A stretch of DNA of 64,000 bases, from the NCBI RefSeq assembly GCF_027580225.2, contig NC_073341.2, positions 17,606,501 through 17,670,500 of the forward strand, read 5' to 3'. Source of the DNA: Misgurnus anguillicaudatus (Eukaryota > Chordata > Actinopteri > Cypriniformes > Cobitidae). A program made the translations under genes and the position numbers. Of the stretch, positions 58,855-64,000 are shown one piece after another (position 1 is the first letter of the stretch; each line of letters opens with the position of its first letter). Under the pieces are notes generated by a model. That model was given only the letters and a program-made list of their open reading frames with translations. It had not been told where the DNA came from and did no database searches.

Positions 58855-59410
58855 AAGGTCTTCAGGTACCCAGGTCAGGGAAGTAAGAAGATAATAAACG
58901 TGTCAAATGTATATAGACATGGCACTCATCTCATTATGTGCTCATTTAAACTATATATAGTTTAATAAAATAATGTATGTTACCAGCAATACATCAATTA
59001 CAACCTTACTATAGTGATTGTATTTACTAGCTGCTGACCACGTTCAAAAGTGCATAACTCACATGTAAAAATCATTAAACAATTCCATAAATTAATCTTA
59101 CTTTAAAAAAGCTTTTTATTTTTAATAACTTTTTGTTATTGCACTTTAATTGTAAAGATGTTCCTACAATTAAAAATAACTAGTTTGAGATTTATATCCC
59201 CTTGTCGTTTTTTAACTATACTAGAATCCTCTACCTCTTCCCGCTGTAAAAAAAGTAACTTTTACTCTGAGTAAAGTTAAAATGACTAACTTTTTACTTT
59301 TACTTGAGTAGATTTTTAGACAAGTAACTTTACTTTTACTTAAGTAAAATATTATAAAAGTAACTTTACTTTTACTTGAGTACAATATTTTAGTACTTTT
59401 TCCACCTCTG
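58293..59410. mobile_element. hAT-type element with perfect TSD
   Basis: A 1118-bp element with ends CAGAGGTGGAAAGTAAC and TACTTTTTCCACCTCTG and a perfect 8-bp duplication CACATGGG (58285-58292 and 59411-59418). The interior keeps a transposase scrap (about 58580-58640, with KSYERNPWSYLSDHF) and a GA microsatellite. It is not autonomous. Confidence 0.93.
58821..58851 (+). repeat. GA microsatellite
   Basis: About 15 AG units inside the hAT element. Confidence 0.92.
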
Positions 59411-59461
59411 CACATGGGGGAGCTGTAAGTCATTTTTACATGGAAACTACATAGTGTTGCT

Positions 59462-60385
59462 TTAAAGGTCTTTAGTAAAAATCTGCATGCTGTTTAGTGG
59501 ATTTTGCAAACAAATTTGTATTTCTGGATAGCATTTCAATTTTGACGGAGGTGGTGTTTAGTGGCTTTTGCTCCTTTAACTTTTAATAACTCAAACACGA
59601 CAATGATGTCAAACTGAAGACTTGGTAAAACTTTTTTCAAGTTTTTCACACACTGTCAACAAGAGAAACCCTCTGCTCACTTAATATTAACTGAATGTGA
59701 AGTTCATCTACGTGTTGCCCCATGTATATTTATAGTTCTTCCCTTTCGGCTATGCCTTGAATAGCAGAAGCAATTTCCATTAAATGCAATCAACTTAAAT
59801 GTCGTTTCATTTTGAATCATCTTCAGATGTGCGTGAAATGATTGGACCAAAATAAGAAAAAACAAACAACACAAACTGAAAATAATTCTCATGAGCTTAA
59901 ATTATATGTCTGCAGCATCTGTGAGACTTTTGAGATTAAAAACACACAATAGCGGAAATTGCAGCTTTCCCATTGAAACAATGTAGCACGACAAAATCCC
60001 AAGTTGGTACAGGCACATGTTTTACCACCCGCAGTGGCAGCGATTTTCTCACCACAGAAGTGTGATGTCTTTTACGTGGCCCTTTGGCACACATGCACTT
60101 ATGTGCGTATGCAACTGCGTGTTTGTGTATGTGTTTTAAAGGAGCTTTTGTGGAGGCTCCAGATGGAGTCTCTAAATCTGTGGTTTAACCTCAAACGCGG
60201 TCAGACCCTGATTTTTTTTCCAGATAGAGAGAGATGGCCATTAAGATGTAAAGCCATACAGTAGATGGAACAAGTACGATTTACATGGGAGAGCATATTG
60301 GAGATGAAAGCACCAATGAGAAAGATCAAAGATGAAGGTCAAAGTCAGGCAATTGGACGAGAGATATTGTGAAAAAGAAATTTGT
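59462..60385. other. Nothing recognised
   Basis: Single-copy intronic DNA. Open frames at 59704-59892 and 60004-60264 have no recognisable content. Confidence 0.4.
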
Positions 60386-61371
60386 GACCCTGTCTGTGAA
60401 ATCGAGGCTTCTTAATCGAATAATGAGATTCAGAGCATCAAAGTTTGATTTCTATCATTAGTCCCTTTCACACATACAGTCTTTACTGGTAATTTACTGG
60501 TAAATTGCCGTTAACATGTCATGTGTGAACAGAACCTTTCCGGTAAATCAGTGCTCCCAATTTACCAGTAAGACAGGTTATAAGATTACCAGTAATTTAC
60601 CGTTAAGCGTTATGTGTGAACGAAAATTATAGGATTACCGGCATTTAGAACGGACGACGTCAGACCGTGCTGACAGCTTCGGGCCAATCATAGCGTTTTA
60701 ATACAGATGACGCGTTTACCCCCGCACTGTTTACGGACGTTTCCACACACATGCTGCTTGAAAGTTGAGCACACCTGAAGTTTATGTCCACATTTCTTCA
60801 CCAAAGTTGTTTAAAACAGCTTACCGCCGAATTGCCGACGTCCTTAGCACGCCCTCTGTGAAGCCTATGTGCAAACAGTAGTGTTGTTAAAAACGCATTT
60901 TCGGTTTGACGTCGTCTCATTCAATGTTGTTTGGTCATGAGCAACTTCGCGACTGTTTACCACAGACGTGAAAACAGCAAAATACGGACCGTGGTTATGA
61001 ACGACGTGGATTGTTTACAAATACAACACTGAGCTCGCCGCGTGCTACAGGTACTTTCTCAACGAATTTACTGATAAATTGATACTGATGTGTGAATGAT
61101 GTCTTACTGGTAAAATAACGGAACGCCACTGCGTGTGTGAACAGCACATTTTTGTATTTACTGGTAAATTCATTATGGTAAATTCATGGTAATTTACCAG
61201 AATTACTGTGTGAAAGAGGCTATTGATCCACATGTTTTTCAATCTTTGACACGATCTTACTCAGTCAATATTACAGATATCAAGGTTATATTTTACATTA
61301 TGTATGATGATTTTATGTAAAAAAAAAAAGTAAATAAAAAATGCATTTAGCTGGGTTTTCATGGACTGGCT
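60386..61371. mobile_element. MITE split by a nested TIR element
   Basis: The ends TGTGACCCTGTCTGTGAAA and GGTTTTCATGGACTGGCTCACA match the element at 50222-50416. The sequence GCATCAAAGTTTGATTTC is followed by the nested element 60462-61222; homology to the shorter copy resumes after it (ATCAAGGTTATATTTT). Confidence 0.7.
60462..61222. mobile_element. TIR element with CTTTCACACA ends and TTTACCGG repeats
   Basis: The left end AGTCCCTTTCACACATACAG and right end CTGTGTGAAAGAGGCT are inverted repeats with ATT on both sides, a possible 3-bp duplication. Subterminal copies of TTTACTGGTAA and TTACCAGTAA occur many times in both orientations, as expected for transposase-binding sites. It is non-coding. 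Confidence 0.75.
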
Positions 61372-61984
61372 CACATATAAATCATTTCTAAGCAATGTTG
61401 TTAAAGAAAGCACTTTAGTTTCTCACCTATAGTATGTGCAGAATACCTAAACCAGGAAATAAATAAAACATCATTATGCATTTTTAGGTCATTTATGTAA
61501 TGCGCCCATCTCTGACATTGACCATGTCATCGTGTTTGTACTAAAAATCTGATGTCCTTGCTTGTATTGCAACCAACACAAGATGTACTTTCTGAGATCA
61601 TGCTGGGATTTTACGAAACCGTGTACATGCTATCATTAAAGCAAAATGGGAACAAATCATGTACTATAAAAACTAATATCATGCTGGACACACAGAAGCA
61701 GTCAAATGAGACTCATAATGAGGTGTAACAAAAACCTCTGGGAGTCTCTGTAGACCTCACGTCCATTAAAAACAAATGGGATACTGTCTTACGCAAACAC
61801 TTTCAACAACAAATTTGCTCCATCACAGGGGATTATTTCATCCAAATACATCCAGGTATTTGGGATGCTTTTCTAAAGGTGTTTGAGAGCTTAAGTGTTC
61901 ACATCAACATCCATTAAATAGACAACAGTTAATATGGAAAAAGAGGTTGTAAGGTGTTTCGATACTGGATGTGTTAAAGTGCAA
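61372..61984. other. Nothing recognised
   Basis: AT-rich intronic sequence without supported feature. Confidence 0.4.
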
Positions 61985-62513
61985 AGTAGAGGTGTTCTCG
62001 GGCCAAAAAAAATGTAGCCCACCGGAAATTTCCTGAATCACTTTTTACCCAAACCCGATGTACATAAATCGAGACAAACCCAACACAATTTCACCTGAGT
62101 CCAACCCAACCAAGGAGCAATTTTTTTGAACCCAAATAGACCCAAATGTAAACGGCACCAAGGTGTATGCAACCAATTAAGCTCACTGCTTTATTTATTT
62201 TCATCTGACGACAATGACACCAAGGTAACTCCGCACAGTGTGTATTCGAAATTGATTGACAGGTCTGTTTTAACGAAAATTAACCTACTGCCAGCCACAC
62301 GATGTTGCAAGCTCTTTTGGCAAACAGAGTCCTGTCCTTTCAGGTCCGTTAAGCAAAAACACATTCATTTTAAATTACCTGAGACCTGATGCTGCTAATA
62401 TTATAACTGGCCTGTGTCCGAGGTACGTTTGAAACTTTTAGACCTGAACCCGCTCGGGTCTCGGGTCGGACCTCGGGTTTTCGGATCTAAGTGGACCTGT
62501 GAAGACCTTTAGT
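61985..62513. mobile_element. Probable TIR element with CGGGTCGG-rich right end
   Basis: The left end AGAGGTGTTCTCGGGCC and right end TAAGTGGACCTGTGAAGACC are roughly inverted copies. CCCAACCCAACC on the left and GGGTCTCGGGTCGGACC on the right make further inverted stretches. The family looks familiar from fish genomes, but the ends are diverged. Confidence 0.5.
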
Positions 62514-63589
62514 GCAATGCACATTTTGTACAGAGGCTTTGAAATAACAGTTATGTTCAAGCAAGACCTCAGAAGATGAGGTCTACTTTCATGAAATTAG
62601 CACCAACCCTCAGGATTTGAAGAATGAATATGTGAGAAACAGTCGACACACAGACACCACAGGTTAGAGAGAGAGAAAGAAAGAAAGCAGAGGTGTACAT
62701 GTTGTGTCTAATGAGAACAGAGAGATGTCTTTTATATTTCGTGCATTGAGATTTTTTAGTTAGGTCGCACATCCCATAGTTCCTCCCTATCAGTCTCATT
62801 ATCTCTGAATGTCTCAGTAACAGCGCTGACACCTTATCTGAGCAAAATAAGATGAAAATAAAATAACCATGTGAGACTGAAAGGAAAAGAGCTCACGGCT
62901 TAAAGAAGAAGAAGAAAAGCACATCTGATACAGATTTCAAAAGTATGCGAGGCAAATCAGCGACAGATATGAAAATCCCAGAACTTCACTTTCAACTGGT
63001 TCATCTTTTAGGTGGGTTGGATATCACAGACTTGCAATTTCACAAAACACATCAGATGTTTATAGGAACTGAACAAATACAACCCATGCCAGCATTTTAC
63101 TTAATATAATAAAACCTTTTTATTTCAGTCAATACTACAGCATTGGGGAAGTGATGCAATAGTTCAATTTGTGAAAGATTGCAATGAAACGATCCATTGC
63201 GAAGAGCACAGCCCACTTTGAACTCCTGCACATAAATCACAATGCAAGGGTCTAAAAAACTTTCTAGGACATATTTGTTTTGCTGTAGACTACTACGAGA
63301 GCAGATAAGGTGGTGTATGTCCTGCTTGGTTACGCAGTGGATGCGCGTGTGTGACCACATGTGTAAGATTTAATGTCACAGAATAATTTTATCATCGATC
63401 CCTATTCCTTTTGGTACACAGACACAGCAAATATGTCGTTCATGTTGTACTCTGACCTTAAATATAGGTGTAAAGATGCTTAATATTGTATAGCATTAGA
63501 TAACCAAAAAATATTAAAGCAAGTGGCAATTGATGTGGGTACGTTTTTGGTTATATTTCCTAATATATGTTCAAATATATAAAAATATA
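62514..63589. other. Non-coding, probable intron
   Basis: No gene or element recognised. A purine-rich run (AGAGAGAGAAAGAAAGAAAG) lies at about 62666-62687. Minus-strand frames lack domains. Confidence 0.4.
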
Positions 63590-63590
63590 T

Positions 63591-63740
63591 TAAAGAGCAC
63601 CTATTGTCCGATTCATGTTTTTAAATTTCCTTTGGTGTGTAGGTATGTATTAGTAGCCTATATGTTAAAGATATGCAAAAGGTACAAACCCCCCAAAGTA
63701 AACGATGACGCAAGATATCGTCTCCAACGTAAATCACTTT
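63591..63740. mobile_element. Left end of a TTAA-type element
   Basis: TTAAAGAGCACCTATTGTCC resembles the start of abundant fish TTAA MITEs. No matching right end was found before the window end, so it is a fragment or much decayed. Confidence 0.35.
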
Positions 63741-63849
63741 TCTTGTACTACAACAAACACAGATTGTAGGCAACAGTTTACTTCCTGGGATTGGTGATGT
63801 AGACAAGAGCGACACTATCATAATTTCTCACACTTTGGACTCGCAGCCT

Positions 63850-64000
63850 TTAAAGGAATATTACATTTTCTTAAAAGAAAAATCCAGATAATTTACTCAC
63901 CACCATGTCATCCAAAATGTTGATGTCTTTCTTTGTTCAGTCGAGAAGAAATTATGTTTTTTGAGGAAAACATTGCAGGATTTTTCTCATTTTAATGGAC
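63850..64000 (+). mobile_element. Interspersed repeat, cut by window end
   Basis: TTTAAAGGAATATTACATTT then TTTACTCACCACCATGTCAT and GTCTTTCTTTGTTCAGTCGA match by eye a very common cyprinid interspersed repeat. It continues past the window edge. Confidence 0.65.

Larger units (their letters stand above)
58059..59461. mobile_element. TTAA-flanked MITE split by a hAT element
   Basis: The ends are TGCAACACTATGTAGTTT and AACTACATAGTGTTGCT, flanked by TTAA at 58055-58058 and 59462-59465. Removing the nested hAT (58293-59410 plus one target copy) leaves an element of about 277 bp, a usual MITE size. Confidence 0.85.

Overview
The window looks like a piece of a teleost fish chromosome, most likely a cyprinid. 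Reasons: dense nested cut-and-paste transposons with clean target-site duplications (TSDs), tRNA-derived SINEs with the familiar fish 3' tail, long GT, CT and GA microsatellites, and one vertebrate protein-coding exon with canonical splice sites. I cannot name the species. There are no bacterial-type operons; almost all open frames here are by-products of repeats.

Bases 1-32705 form one huge repeat block. I read it as about ten modules, all pointing right and joined head to tail at the same short junction (AT-rich tract, then CTAG, then AT). Each module has a short hairpin-bearing 5' end, a tandem-repeat core and a conserved single-copy tail. The core is a 139-bp repeat (roughly 95 copies in total), a 31-bp GCTAGC-type minisatellite, or a G-rich plus GT array. 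Some modules end in one or more short hairpins whose right arm is complementary to a stretch near a 5' end. Two lineages can be told apart by 5' end and tail. This architecture fits non-autonomous Helitron/Helentron-like (rolling-circle) elements; that assignment is inference, and no Rep/helicase gene is present. Two cut-and-paste elements have inserted into the block: a hAT element (23791-24995, perfect 8-bp TSD) and a 2.3-kb element with imperfect terminal inverted repeats (TIRs) (29905-32231) that carries decayed coding pieces. Bases 1-3687 and 24540-28226 are near-identical copies, including the hAT right end.

Bases 32706-64000 are single-copy DNA peppered with ordinary repeats. The only convincing gene part is an 889-bp exon on the minus strand (35079-35967) of a TMEM132-family membrane protein, bounded by a good acceptor and donor. 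No other exon of it was found, so 35968-64000 is probably its large upstream intron and 32706-35078, perhaps with the whole repeat block, its next intron. The intronic DNA holds at least five hAT elements or fragments, four TTAA-flanked MITE-like elements, several other TIR elements often nested in one another, three SINE copies or fragments, and a few stretches of non-repetitive, balanced composition that may be conserved regulatory DNA.
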